This document shows, one piece after another, positions 1 to 6,762 of a stretch of DNA of 8,686 bases; position 1 is the first letter of the stretch; each line of letters begins with the position of its first letter. This DNA comes from Candidatus Zipacnadia bacterium (lineage in GTDB: Bacteria; Armatimonadota; Zipacnadia; Zipacnadales; UBA5352), in NCBI GenBank assembly GCA_029820915.1, contig JALGUI010000085.1:1-8686 (forward strand), given 5' to 3'. The notes under the pieces were generated by a model. That model did no database searches. It worked only from the letters and a program-made list of their open reading frames with translations, and had not been told where the DNA came from. The position numbers and the translations under genes were made by a program.

Positions 1-200
1 TCGTCGGAGTACAGCAGCAGTAGCGCGTACTCCAGCGAGTTCTGCGCCGCCATGTGCCCGGTGAAGCGCGGGAAGAACTCGCTGAACTGGCGCAGCAGCG
101 CGGCGTCGGGGTCGTAGAACCGGTCGCCTACCTTGCGCAGCTCATGGCGCAGGCGAACCCCACGATTGCGCTGCGCGCGCAGCGCGGCATCATCACTCAT
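1..200 (-). CDS. Partial gene, N-terminal 66 residues of an unidentified protein
   Basis: The 5' part of a gene that runs off the left edge. It starts at an ATG (198-200) preceded by GGGAGG six bases upstream, a good ribosome binding site. The reading begins MSDDAALRAQRNRGVRLRHE and continues with RFYDPDAALLRQF, FPRFTGHMAAQNSLEYALLL and LYSD before the cut. No signal peptide or membrane segment is visible. The gene lies 14 bases after the stop of the URO-D-like gene, so the two are probably co-transcribed. The helical FTGHMAAQNSLEYALLLL stretch faintly recalls the start of alpha/alpha-barrel carbohydrate-active or heparinase-like proteins, but that is a guess from a fragment. I do not recognise the family. 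Confidence is in the gene being real, not in a function. Confidence 0.75.
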   Translation of the reverse strand, partial: MSDDAALRAQRNRGVRLRHELRKVGDRFYDPDAALLRQFSEFFPRFTGHMAAQNSLEYALLLLYSD

Positions 201-214
201 CGGTGGCCTCCCAC

Positions 215-1327
215 TCAGACGCGGCTGAAGTGCCCGAACTCGTCACCGCTGATGGCCTCGATGTAGCTCTTCTCGCGATACTCCGCGACCATCCGCTCGT
301 CGAGCGGGTAGACCCCGAACTCCCGCCCGGCGTCCACCATCGCCCGGTAGTTCTCGGGCTTGACCGCCGGGTGGATGCTATTGCTCGACGCCAGGATATG
401 CCCGCCGCCGGGCGAGGCCTTGGCGATGGTCTCCTTGACCGCCTCGACCACCTGCTCGGGCGTGAAGCGTGACAGCAGCTCCCCGCAGTCCACGTTGCCG
501 CACACCGCGATGCGGTCGCCGTAGGTCTGCTTGACCTCGCCGATGTCCATGTGAGCGATCGGCTCGAGCGGGTCGATGGCGTCTATGCCGGCGTCGATCA
601 GCATGTCGAATATCGGCCAGATGTTGCCGTCGGTGTGCTTGATGAAGGGCACACCGTGGTCGTGCGCCAGCTCAACGATCTCGGCCAGGTAGGGCTGGAT
701 GAACTCGGCGAAGTGCGCGGGGGACATCAACGGCGCCTGCCGGTGGCAGTAGTCGTCGCCGGTGAGCGCCACGTCCGCGCCCATCTCCAGCGCCCGCGCC
801 ATCACGCGCTTCTTGTAATCGATGACGATGCGCGACAGCTCGTGCACCTTGTCCGGCTCCATGACGTAGTCCATCAGCAGCCGGTCCATCCCGCGCAGGT
901 AGGCCGTGAACTCGAAGCTGTCGTGCCCGAGAAAGACGACCGCCTTGCGGCCGCCGAAGCGCTCGATGACCTGCCCCAGCCGCTCCAGGCGGTGGTCGGC
1001 GTCGGGGTCCGGAGCCTGCCGGCTCGCCAGGTCGTCCCAGCTTCCCAGCGGGTGCCCGGCCGGGTACGGGATCTCGTCCTCGCCGTAGCCCCAGACGATG
1101 CCCCACTCGTCGCGCTTGTGGGTGTCGTCCACGTCCTCCATGATCTGGTTCTCGACCACCGTGATCCCGTCCAGCTCGGCATCGACCAGGTCGTCGTACG
1201 TGGCATCGGGCCCGTACAGCGCGTGCACGACCGGGTCGTTGACGATCAGCTCCCAGATGGGTACGCGGTCAGGCTGCTCGCGGCGCAGGGCCGTCATGAA
1301 TCGCTCGCGACCGGTCATCTCATTCAC
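215..1327 (-). CDS. Uroporphyrinogen decarboxylase / methyltransferase (URO-D, MtaA-CmuA superfamily) domain protein
   Basis: A 370-residue, single-domain URO-D superfamily protein, about the usual length for the fold. Family signs are the opening GRERFMTALRREQPDRVPIWE (residues 6-26), MSPAHFAEFIQPYLAEIV (201-218), KHTDGN (230-235), IDPLEP (251-256), CGNVDC (276-281), and GGGHILASSNSIHP (307-320). The family includes heme-pathway HemE and corrinoid- or coenzyme M-dependent methyltransferases. This protein resembles the large uncharacterised catabolic branch rather than true HemE, and no heme genes lie nearby. H231, D233, C276 and C281 are possible metal or substrate ligands; classical MtaA-type enzymes use a His-x-Cys pair where this one has His-Thr-Asp. 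The start is GTG at 1325-1327 with AGGAGG nine bases upstream; an in-frame ATG three codons later would have an overlong spacing. It is probably cytosolic and co-transcribed with the partial gene downstream. Substrate unknown. Confidence 0.88.
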   Translation of the reverse strand: MNEMTGRERFMTALRREQPDRVPIWELIVNDPVVHALYGPDATYDDLVDAELDGITVVENQIMEDVDDTHKRDEWGIVWGYGEDEIPYPAGHPLGSWDDLASRQAPDPDADHRLERLGQVIERFGGRKAVVFLGHDSFEFTAYLRGMDRLLMDYVMEPDKVHELSRIVIDYKKRVMARALEMGADVALTGDDYCHRQAPLMSPAHFAEFIQPYLAEIVELAHDHGVPFIKHTDGNIWPIFDMLIDAGIDAIDPLEPIAHMDIGEVKQTYGDRIAVCGNVDCGELLSRFTPEQVVEAVKETIAKASPGGGHILASSNSIHPAVKPENYRAMVDAGREFGVYPLDERMVAEYREKSYIEAISGDEFGHFSRV

Positions 1328-1336
1328 GGGCGTGTT

Positions 1337-1342
1337 CCTCCT
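1337..1342 (-). promoter_or_regulatory. Ribosome binding site fixing the GTG start of the URO-D-like gene
   Basis: AGGAGG on the minus strand, nine bases before GTG (1325-1327) and 18 before the next in-frame ATG (1316-1318), so GTG is the better start. The 85 bases between the upstream terminator and this start show no convincing -35/-10 pair. Confidence 0.65.
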
Positions 1343-1412
1343 CTGCCTGGCGGCTGGCCGTCCGCTGCTTCGTTTCGGCGGCGGCGCAGTGAATCCCTAC
1401 CGCCCACGCGCA

Positions 1413-1444
1413 CAAACGGGCCCGCGGCCTTCGCCACGGGCCCG
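1413..1444 (-). terminator. Rho-independent terminator after the M48 protease gene
   Basis: On the minus strand, arm CGGGCCCGTGGC, tetraloop GAAG and arm GCCGCGGGCCCG form a 12-bp stem with a single U-G wobble. TTTG follows directly. It sits 22 bases after the stop codon of the M48 gene. The stem is very stable; the U-tract is short, as is common in GC-rich genomes. It separates the trxB-M48 unit from the URO-D-like operon. Confidence 0.7.
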
Positions 1445-1466
1445 GGTCCATGAGCGCTCATCGGTC

Positions 1467-3443
1467 TCACATCACCGGTGCCGCGTCGCGCTCGGCCGCC
1501 ATGGCGCCGGCGAGGAACTTGAGCAGCACGTTGGCGGTAGGGATCGCCGCGCCCTGCTCCATCGCGGCCCCGACCGGGCTGACGCCACCCGCGACCGCCG
1601 GCATGAAGTGCCCGGGATCGGTGCCCAGGCTCTTGGCCGCCGCGATCGACATGGCCGTCTCGCCGTAGCCCGCTCCCGCGGTGCGCACGGCCCGCACCGC
1701 CGCCTCGGGCACCAGCAGGAAGTGCGCGGTCTGGCGATCGTAAAGCGCCTGCAGGCTCGGCGTCGCCGACGTACCCAGCAGGTTCAGGCGCGCCACCAAC
1801 GCGTGCGCGCGCGCCTTCACGCTCTGCCTGCGCGCGCGGTTGACCGCGTGCAACGCGTCGATGCCGAGCCGCTGCGTGTGCGTCGCGGCATCGCGCAACT
1901 GGTCGGCCAGCAGGCTGTTCGGGTCCCTGCGCCGGACGATCATCTCCATCAGCGACGTCACGTCCCGGGCCGCCGACTGCGCGGTGCGCACCTCGGCAAT
2001 GGTCCCCGGGGCCTCCGCCATCGCCAGGTCCAGCGTCGAGGTCGCGCGCCTGAGCTCGGCGATGGCCGTGCGCAGAGCCGGCACGTCCTCCGGGTTGCCC
2101 GTGCCCGCCTGCGCCGCCTTCAGGGCGGCCTCGCACTCGCCCAGCAGCGCCCCGACCTCCGCGCCGACCTCATCCAGATCCCTGTTCACGCCCTCGAGCA
2201 CGTAGACCGACTCAGTCGCGCGGGTGATCGCCGCATTGCCCCGCACCACAAGCTGCTTGGCGCCCTCCTCGATGTCCACGTCCGACTCGGCCAGGTCCAG
2301 TAGCCGCTCGTTGATGCCCCTCACCACCCCGACCAGGCTCTCGATCTCGCTGCCGGTCGCGGCGCCGTAGGCCCGCCGGCTGCCGTCGGTCTGCGCGGCC
2401 ATCGCCTGCACCTCGCCCACGCGGGCGAGCAGCTCGCCCGCGTGCGCCCGGCCCGCGTCGCCGATGCCTGCCGGCGTCGGGCTCTGCGCGTCCGCGAGCG
2501 CCGCCAGTTGCCGCTCGGCATACTCGCCGTCGGCCTTCGCGTAGTGCATCCGCGCCAGCGAGACCTGGCCCTGGGCCGCATAGGCGTCACCCAGCAGCGT
2601 CTGCGCGTCGGCCAGCCGCGGCGCCACATCGGTCGCCTTCATCAGGAACCGTGACGCCATCGCCGGCCGCCCTCGCAGCAGATAGCCGCGCCCGATATGC
2701 AGCAGCGACTCAGCGCTGCTCATGTCCAGCTCGGCCCGCTCGAGCTGCCGCTGGATGCGGCGCTCGGTGGGCGGGTGGGTCATGAAGTAGATCTCCCAGC
2801 TCGCCGGGCGCCGCTTCTCGATGTCCGTCATCAGGCGATGGAAGAACGCCAGGCCCGCGTGCGGGTCGTAGCCGGCGCGGTAGGACAGCCGGGTGCCGGC
2901 GTCATCGGCCTCATACTCATCGACGCGGCTGTAGCGCAGCGACAGCAGGCCCAGGCCGATGCCCATGATATCGCCGACCGTCTCGGACTCGCCGCTGATG
3001 ATCTGGACGAGGACCCCCCACAGCAGGCCGCGCTTGAGCGAGTGGATGGAGTCGCGGGCGACCACGTGCCCGACCTCGTGAGCGAGGACCATCCAGACCT
3101 CGTCCTCGGACTCGCAGAAGTCGAGGAAGCCGCCGGTCACGTAGATGTGGCCGTAGGGCGCCGCGAAGGCGTTGACCAGGTCCGTCCGGATGACCTTGAA
3201 CTTGTAGGGGATGCTCTGCCGGCGACTGTGGCTGACGGTCGTGTGCCCCGCCCAGCTCAGCCACTCGTTGATCAGCGGGTCGCCGTCCACGTCGTAGGCG
3301 CTCTCGATCGAAGCCGACGAGGCCTGACCGAGTGCCTTCTCCACGTCGTCCTCACCGCAGCCGGACGCCGCGAGCATCAGCGCAACGGCCGCGGCGGCCG
3401 TCAGCGCGACCCGCAGCGTTCTCCAGTCGCGCGCCACTGTCAT
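1467..3443 (-). CDS. M48-family zinc metalloprotease lipoprotein with TPR-like and long helical C-terminal regions
   Basis: A 658-residue envelope protein. The N-terminus (MTVARDWRTL, then a hydrophobic Ala/Val/Leu stretch ending LAASGC) is a lipoprotein signal peptide with the lipidated Cys at residue 29. The M48 peptidase domain follows. HEVGH (122-126) supplies two zinc-ligand His and the catalytic Glu. EYEAD (176-180) matches the E-x-x-x-D motif giving the third ligand. THPPTERR (222-229) is the usual motif after the active site. Residues about 245-310 look like TPR repeats (GRGYLLRGRPAMASRFLMKA, LLGDAYAAQGQVSLARMHYA), an arrangement known from BepA/YfgC. The remaining ~340 residues are Ala/Glu/Arg-rich and predicted helical or coiled-coil, with no family I recognise. 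The likely role is surveillance or turnover of envelope proteins, as inferred from BepA. The gene begins 75 bases after trxB with no strong terminator between, so co-transcription is plausible. Confidence 0.9.
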   Translation of the reverse strand: MTVARDWRTLRVALTAAAAVALMLAASGCGEDDVEKALGQASSASIESAYDVDGDPLINEWLSWAGHTTVSHSRRQSIPYKFKVIRTDLVNAFAAPYGHIYVTGGFLDFCESEDEVWMVLAHEVGHVVARDSIHSLKRGLLWGVLVQIISGESETVGDIMGIGLGLLSLRYSRVDEYEADDAGTRLSYRAGYDPHAGLAFFHRLMTDIEKRRPASWEIYFMTHPPTERRIQRQLERAELDMSSAESLLHIGRGYLLRGRPAMASRFLMKATDVAPRLADAQTLLGDAYAAQGQVSLARMHYAKADGEYAERQLAALADAQSPTPAGIGDAGRAHAGELLARVGEVQAMAAQTDGSRRAYGAATGSEIESLVGVVRGINERLLDLAESDVDIEEGAKQLVVRGNAAITRATESVYVLEGVNRDLDEVGAEVGALLGECEAALKAAQAGTGNPEDVPALRTAIAELRRATSTLDLAMAEAPGTIAEVRTAQSAARDVTSLMEMIVRRRDPNSLLADQLRDAATHTQRLGIDALHAVNRARRQSVKARAHALVARLNLLGTSATPSLQALYDRQTAHFLLVPEAAVRAVRTAGAGYGETAMSIAAAKSLGTDPGHFMPAVAGGVSPVGAAMEQGAAIPTANVLLKFLAGAMAAERDAAPVM

Positions 3444-3452
3444 CTCTCGCCA

Positions 3453-3457
3453 CCTCC
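3453..3457 (-). promoter_or_regulatory. Ribosome binding site deciding the start of the M48 gene
   Basis: GGAGG on the minus strand, nine bases before the ATG at 3441-3443. It lies within the first codons of a longer open frame that would start at GTG 3459-3461, so the upstream start is unlikely. The chosen start also gives a conventional lipoprotein signal peptide (basic residues, hydrophobic core, lipobox). Confidence 0.7.
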
Positions 3458-3518
3458 GCACACCACGCCCGAGGGCGCGTCGTCACCCGCCCGCTCTGCA
3501 TCGCATCGCGAATGGCGG

Positions 3519-4445
3519 TCAGCGTCGCTGGGCCACGTACCGGTAGGCGCTGTCGGCCGCGATGGCCGCATCGCCCACCGCCGTCGTGACCTGCCGCAGC
3601 GGCGTGTCGCGCACATCGCCGGCCGCGAAGAGCCCCGGCTGAGACGTGCGCATCCGTTGATCTGTGACGATGAAGCCGTCCTTGAGTTCCACCAGGTCCG
3701 ACACGAACCCCGTGTTGGGGTTGTAGCCGATCGCCACGAACACGCCGGTGACCGCGAGCTCGAAGTCCTCCTGTGTCTTCTTGTTGTGCAGCACAAGCGC
3801 GGTTACCGCATCGCTACCATGGATCTCGGCGGGTATGGTGTCCCAGACGATCCTGATCTTCGCCGTCGCGAAGGCGCGCTCAGCCAGGATGTCATCTGCG
3901 CGCAGCTCATCGCGGCGGTGGATAACGTAGACCTTCTCCGCGATGTCGGCCAGGTACAGCGCCTCCTCGATGGCGGTGTTGCCCCCGCCGATTACGGCGA
4001 CCGTCTCACCGCGGTAGAAGAACCCGTCGCAGGTGGCGCAGTAGGATACACCCTTGCCGAACAGGTCGCGCTCGCCCGGTACCTTCAGGCGCTGCGGGCT
4101 CGCGCCCGCCGCCAGGATCACGGCCGTCGCCAAGTAGTCGCCCTCGTCGCAGTGCAGCCGCCAGCGCTGGCCCTCGCGCGTGATCCTTCTCACCTCGGCG
4201 CTCTCGAACACCACGCCGAAGTTCTCCGCCTGTTGCGTCAGCCGCATGATCAGCTCGGCCCCGCTGATGCCCTCGGGGAATCCGGGGAAGTTCTCGATGG
4301 TCGTTGCGGTGGCGGTCTGCCCGCCCGGCGCGCCCAGCGTCAGCAGCGCGAGGTCGAGTCCGTAGCGGATGGCGTACATGCCGGCGGTCAGTCCCGCGGC
4401 CCCGCCGCCGACGATCACCACTTCGTGGTCCTTCACCTCAGGCAC
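3519..4445 (-). CDS. trxB: Thioredoxin reductase (NADPH)
   Basis: A 308-residue FAD-containing thioredoxin reductase of normal low-molecular-weight length. It transfers electrons from NADPH via FAD and a redox disulfide to thioredoxin in the cytosol. Visible motifs are the FAD dinucleotide-binding GGGAAG (13-18), GGQTATATTIENFPGFPEGI (41-60) typical of TrxB, the redox-active CATCD (Cys136 and Cys139), the NADPH-binding GGGNTA (153-158), HRRDELRAD (176-184) with the arginines that contact the NADPH 2'-phosphate, and the C-terminal FAD motif AAGDVRD (274-280). No residue expected for catalysis is missing. The start is GTG (4443-4445) with GGGAGG six bases upstream. A candidate promoter lies at 4524-4553, and the M48 protease gene follows closely. 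Ferredoxin/flavodoxin-type TrxR-like enzymes are an alternative, but the HRR motif argues for NADPH. Confidence 0.96.
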   Translation of the reverse strand: MPEVKDHEVVIVGGGAAGLTAGMYAIRYGLDLALLTLGAPGGQTATATTIENFPGFPEGISGAELIMRLTQQAENFGVVFESAEVRRITREGQRWRLHCDEGDYLATAVILAAGASPQRLKVPGERDLFGKGVSYCATCDGFFYRGETVAVIGGGNTAIEEALYLADIAEKVYVIHRRDELRADDILAERAFATAKIRIVWDTIPAEIHGSDAVTALVLHNKKTQEDFELAVTGVFVAIGYNPNTGFVSDLVELKDGFIVTDQRMRTSQPGLFAAGDVRDTPLRQVTTAVGDAAIAADSAYRYVAQRR

Positions 4446-4451
4446 AACGAT

Positions 4452-4457
4452 CCTCCC
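4452..4457 (-). promoter_or_regulatory. Ribosome binding site for the GTG start of trxB
   Basis: GGGAGG on the minus strand, six bases before GTG at 4443-4445. No ATG occurs in frame before the FAD-binding motif, so the GTG start is well supported. Confidence 0.7.
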
Positions 4458-4523
4458 TCTCAGGCCCGGACGGATGCCGGTCCGTCGCGCAGTCGTGTCA
4501 CGTGAGAAGCTGGGCTCGCCAGC

Positions 4524-4553
4524 ATTCTACCACACCCGCGCTTCCCCTGGAAA
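4524..4553 (-). promoter_or_regulatory. Candidate sigma70-type promoter for trxB
   Basis: Minus-strand -35 TTTCCA (4548-4553), an 18-base spacer, and -10 TAGAAT (4524-4529, five of six matches to consensus). Transcription would start near 4517, giving a leader of about 70 bases. The same -10 hexamer occurs in the rplU promoter. The -35 is weak (four of six). Confidence 0.55.
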
Positions 4554-4560
4554 GCAGCGA

Positions 4561-4580
4561 GGCGGCCGTCGCCGGCCGCC
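4561..4580 (-). terminator. Terminator-like hairpin after obg
   Basis: On the minus strand, GGCGGCCG, loop GCGA (a GNRA tetraloop) and CGGCCGCC form a perfect 8-bp stem 36 bases after the obg stop codon. It is followed by a poor T-run (TCGCTGCTTTCC). It immediately precedes the candidate trxB promoter, which fits an operon boundary. The weak T-run leaves termination efficiency uncertain. Confidence 0.5.
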
Positions 4581-4616
4581 CTGCGCACTCGCCCGTATTC
4601 TCCCCTGCGGCGGCAG

Positions 4617-5918
4617 CTACCGCCTCGGCTCCTCCGTCGTGTACACGAACTCCACCGGCCCGATGACCACCGTGTCACCCTCCTCGACGCCGGCGACGCG
4701 CAGGGCCTCCAGCACGCCCTGCTCCTCGAGCTGCCTCTGGAACCACGCCACCGCCTCGTCGGCGTCCATGTCCACGGTGGCCGCCAGGTTCTCGATGCGC
4801 GTGCCGCTGACTTCCAGGGTCTCCTCGTCCACCCGCCGCGCCGACAGCTCTCGCCGCGGCAGCGCCGGGATCTCCAGCTCCATCTCATCCTCCGGCACCG
4901 GCTCGGGCTCCACCGTGTGCCCGCGCGCGAACAGCCGCTCGCGCACGTGATCCAGCAGCGGCTCGACGCCCTCGCCGGTCGCCGCCGAGATCGGGAAGAC
5001 CGCGCGGCCCTCGGCCTCGAGCGCCGCCCGCAGCTCCGGCACGCGCTCCCGGCCGTCCGGCAGGTCGATCTTGTTGAGCGCCACGATCTGCTCGAGCCGC
5101 ACCAGCCGCTCATCGTAGAGCTCGAGTTCGCGGTTGATGTCGCGGAAGTCCTGCAGCGGGTCGCGGCCCTCCAGCGCGCTGGCGTCGAGCATGTGCACCA
5201 GCAGCTTGGTGCGCTCGACGTGCCGCAGGAACTGGTCCCCCAGCCCGACGCCCTCGTGCGCTCCGACGATCAGTCCGGGCAGGTCGGCGATGACCATCGT
5301 CGTGAAGTCCTCGAACTGCACCACGCCCAGGTTCGGCTGCAGCGTGGTGAACGGGTAGGGGGCGATCTCGGGCTTCGCCGCCGACACGCGGGCGATCAAG
5401 CTCGACTTGCCGACGTTCGGGTAGCCGATGATGCCCACGTCCGCCAGGAGCCTCAGTTCCAGTCGCAGGTGCCGCTCCTCGCCCGGCGCGCCGAGCTGGC
5501 AGAAGCGGGGGGCCTGGCGGCTGGGGGTGGCGAAGGATGCGTTGCCCCGCCCGCCCTTGCCGCCGTGGGCGACGATCATGTGCTGTCCGGGCGCGACCAG
5601 GTCGGCGACCTGCCGGCCGAGGTCGAGGTCGTGGACCACCGTGCCGGGCGGCACGGGCACGACGGCGTCCTGCCCGTTGCGCCCGCTATGTTTCTTGGAG
5701 GTGCCGCTGCGGCCGCGCTCGGCCTTGAATACGTCGCGGTACCTGAAGTCGAGCAGCGTGCGCATGTCGGGCTTGACCGCCAGGACTACGGCGCCGCCGT
5801 CACCGCCGTCACCGCCGTTGGGCCCGCCGCGCGGCTCGAAGGCCTCGCGACGGAAGCTCACCGCGCCGTCGCCGCCCTTGCCCGCCCGCACCGTGATCTC
5901 CGCTTCATCGATGAACAT
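4617..5918 (-). CDS. obg: GTPase Obg/CgtA, ribosome biogenesis
   Basis: A 433-residue Obg GTPase with all three domains. It binds the 50S subunit and acts in late ribosome assembly and stress control. Residues 1 to about 155 form the glycine-rich Obg fold (MFIDEAEITVRAGKGGDGAV; GGPNGGDGGDGG; KKHSGRNGQDAVVPVPPGT). The G domain has G1 GYPNVGKSS (165-173), switch I PYPFTT (187-192), G3 DLPG (212-215), G4 NKID (282-285) and G5 SAATG (311-315). The C-terminal ~80 residues (LEVSGTRIENLAATVDMDADEA onward) match the OCT domain found in a subset of Obg proteins. The start is the ATG at 5916-5918, which gives the canonical MFID beginning; a longer frame to 5963 would add 15 unrelated residues and run into the upstream hairpin. 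The gene follows L21 and L27, the usual order. Confidence 0.97.
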   Translation of the reverse strand: MFIDEAEITVRAGKGGDGAVSFRREAFEPRGGPNGGDGGDGGAVVLAVKPDMRTLLDFRYRDVFKAERGRSGTSKKHSGRNGQDAVVPVPPGTVVHDLDLGRQVADLVAPGQHMIVAHGGKGGRGNASFATPSRQAPRFCQLGAPGEERHLRLELRLLADVGIIGYPNVGKSSLIARVSAAKPEIAPYPFTTLQPNLGVVQFEDFTTMVIADLPGLIVGAHEGVGLGDQFLRHVERTKLLVHMLDASALEGRDPLQDFRDINRELELYDERLVRLEQIVALNKIDLPDGRERVPELRAALEAEGRAVFPISAATGEGVEPLLDHVRERLFARGHTVEPEPVPEDEMELEIPALPRRELSARRVDEETLEVSGTRIENLAATVDMDADEAVAWFQRQLEEQGVLEALRVAGVEEGDTVVIGPVEFVYTTEEPRR

Positions 5919-5921
5919 GGC

Positions 5922-5928
5922 TCCTCCC
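5922..5928 (-). promoter_or_regulatory. Ribosome binding site deciding the obg start
   Basis: GGGAGGA on the minus strand, three bases before ATG 5916-5918. Together with the conserved MFID N-terminus it rules out the open-frame start at 5963. A run of eight G (5937-5944 on the complement) lies just upstream. Confidence 0.6.
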
Positions 5929-5944
5929 GTCACCCGCCCCCCCC

Positions 5945-5980
5945 AAATGCAGACCGCCGGCACGAACCGTGCCGGCGGTC
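5945..5980 (-). terminator. 12-bp hairpin between rpmA and obg (terminator or attenuator)
   Basis: Minus-strand arms GACCGCCGGCAC and GTGCCGGCGGTC pair perfectly over 12 bp around the loop GGTTC, and are followed by TGCATTTG. The hairpin lies 30 bases after the L27 stop and 34 bases before the obg start. The U-run is short, so it may terminate only part of the transcripts and lower obg expression relative to the ribosomal proteins. Confidence 0.6.
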
Positions 5981-6010
5981 GAACGCATTCGATGGATCGC
6001 CGGGCCGCGC

Positions 6011-6280
6011 CTACGAGGCCACCTGTGCCTCGTCATCCCAGACGTGCACAACCTTGTTGCGGCCCTTCTGCTCGAACTCGACGACGCCGTCGATCTTCGC
6101 GAAGATCGTGTCGTCGCTGCCGATGCCGACGTTGCGGCCGGGCCGGAATCTCGTGCCGCGCTGGCGGACGATGATGCTGCCGGCCGTTACCTGCTGTCCC
6201 CCGTAGCGCTTCGTGCCCAGTCGCTGACCGCGACTGTCACGACCGTTTCGAGTGCTCCCCATTCCCTTCTTGTGTGCCAT
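6011..6280 (-). CDS. rpmA: 50S ribosomal protein L27 (bL27)
   Basis: Complete 89-residue bL27. It begins MAHKKGMGSTRNGRDSRGQR, the flexible N-terminal arm that reaches the peptidyl-transferase centre of the 50S subunit. GSIIVRQRGTRFRPGRNVG (residues 34-52) and the C-terminal half, KIDGVVEF and RNKVVHV, are standard. There is no N-terminal leader of the Firmicutes type that must be cleaved by Prp, and no prp gene lies between L21 and L27, consistent with a non-Firmicute. The GGGAG ribosome binding site sits nine bases upstream. The gene is 51 bases after rplU and shares its promoter. Confidence 0.98.
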   Translation of the reverse strand: MAHKKGMGSTRNGRDSRGQRLGTKRYGGQQVTAGSIIVRQRGTRFRPGRNVGIGSDDTIFAKIDGVVEFEQKGRNKVVHVWDDEAQVAS

Positions 6281-6331
6281 CGCTGCCCGCTCCCGTCGGC
6301 ATCAGTATGCGTGCGACCGCGCCTCGCCCGC

Positions 6332-6646
6332 TCAGCCCGTGATCTCCATGACATGCAGGGCCGTGAAGTCCTGCCGGTGGCCGCGCCTGCGGCGATAGCG
6401 CTTCTTCGCCTTGAACTTGACGACCTTGATCTTCGGCCCGCGCCCCTGCTGCACGACGCGCGCGACCACGCTCGCGTCCTCCAGGTAGGGCGTGCCCACC
6501 CGCGTCTCGCCCTCATCGTCCCGGACCGCGAGCACCTTGTCCAGCGTGATCTCATCGCCGGTCTCGGCGCCGAGCTTGTCCACCTTGACAACGCCATTGG
6601 GCTCCACCATGTGCTGGCGGCCGCCGACTTCAACTATCGCGTACAT
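6332..6646 (-). CDS. rplU: 50S ribosomal protein L21 (bL21)
   Basis: Complete 104-residue bL21, a 50S structural protein that binds 23S rRNA. It starts MYAIVEVGGRQ, the standard N-terminus. Residues 78-95 carry the basic rRNA-binding signature (KAKKRYRRRRGHRQDFT). The ATG at 6644-6646 was chosen because of this conserved N-terminus and the GAGGAG seven bases upstream; a longer frame to 6706 would add 20 non-homologous residues that read through the untranslated leader. It is first in the rplU-rpmA-obg cluster and has a strong promoter upstream. Confidence 0.98.
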   Translation of the reverse strand: MYAIVEVGGRQHMVEPNGVVKVDKLGAETGDEITLDKVLAVRDDEGETRVGTPYLEDASVVARVVQQGRGPKIKVVKFKAKKRYRRRRGHRQDFTALHVMEITG

Positions 6647-6653
6647 GCTCCTG

Positions 6654-6659
6654 CTCCTC
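6654..6659 (-). promoter_or_regulatory. Ribosome binding site deciding the rplU start
   Basis: GAGGAG on the minus strand, seven bases before ATG 6644-6646. It places the start at the conserved MYAIVE and leaves about 80 bases of leader after the predicted transcription start. Confidence 0.7.
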
Positions 6660-6733
6660 AGACTGCTGCTCGCCCCACAGGCCAAAACAAACAGACGACG
6701 GCCCACGCAGGCGCCATCGGCTGCCGGACTGTT

Positions 6734-6762
6734 ATTCTAACGGATTGGCGTACGGGCGTCAA
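6734..6762 (-). promoter_or_regulatory. Strong sigma70-type promoter for rplU-rpmA(-obg)
   Basis: Minus-strand -35 TTGACG (6757-6762), spacer of exactly 17 bases, -10 TAGAAT (6734-6739). Five of six bases match consensus in each box. Transcription should begin near 6727. The -35 box lies inside the inverted repeat at 6753-6776. Confidence 0.85.

Noticed and set aside
3444..3518. Terminator between trxB and the M48 gene
   Set aside because: Only a 6-bp stem (around CGCGCC, CTCG, GGCGTG) without a T-run was found, so read-through is more likely.
2697..4505. Plus-strand open frame of 602 codons, and similar long frames at 551-1453, 1098-2303, 4917-6206 and 5969-7063
   Set aside because: They lie antisense to recognised minus-strand genes (M48, trxB, obg, ribosomal proteins), run across gene boundaries and have low-complexity Arg/Ala/Val-rich translations. 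They are stop-poor shadows of GC-rich coding DNA.
5794..5820. Tandem CCGCCGTCA-type repeat
   Set aside because: It encodes the conserved glycine-rich GGNGGDGGDGG-like stretch of the Obg fold, so it is a protein-level repeat and not a DNA element.
5919..5963. N-terminal extension of Obg by 15 residues
   Set aside because: The extension is not part of the conserved Obg start (MFID), runs into the hairpin after rpmA, and the good ribosome binding site is at 5922-5928.
6647..6706. N-terminal extension of L21 by 20 residues
   Set aside because: It reads through the leader; the conserved MYAIVE start has its own ribosome binding site.
6647..6727. Autoregulatory L21 leader RNA upstream of rplU
   Set aside because: Only short GGCC pairings could be drawn in the leader; I could not recognise a known L21-leader structure.
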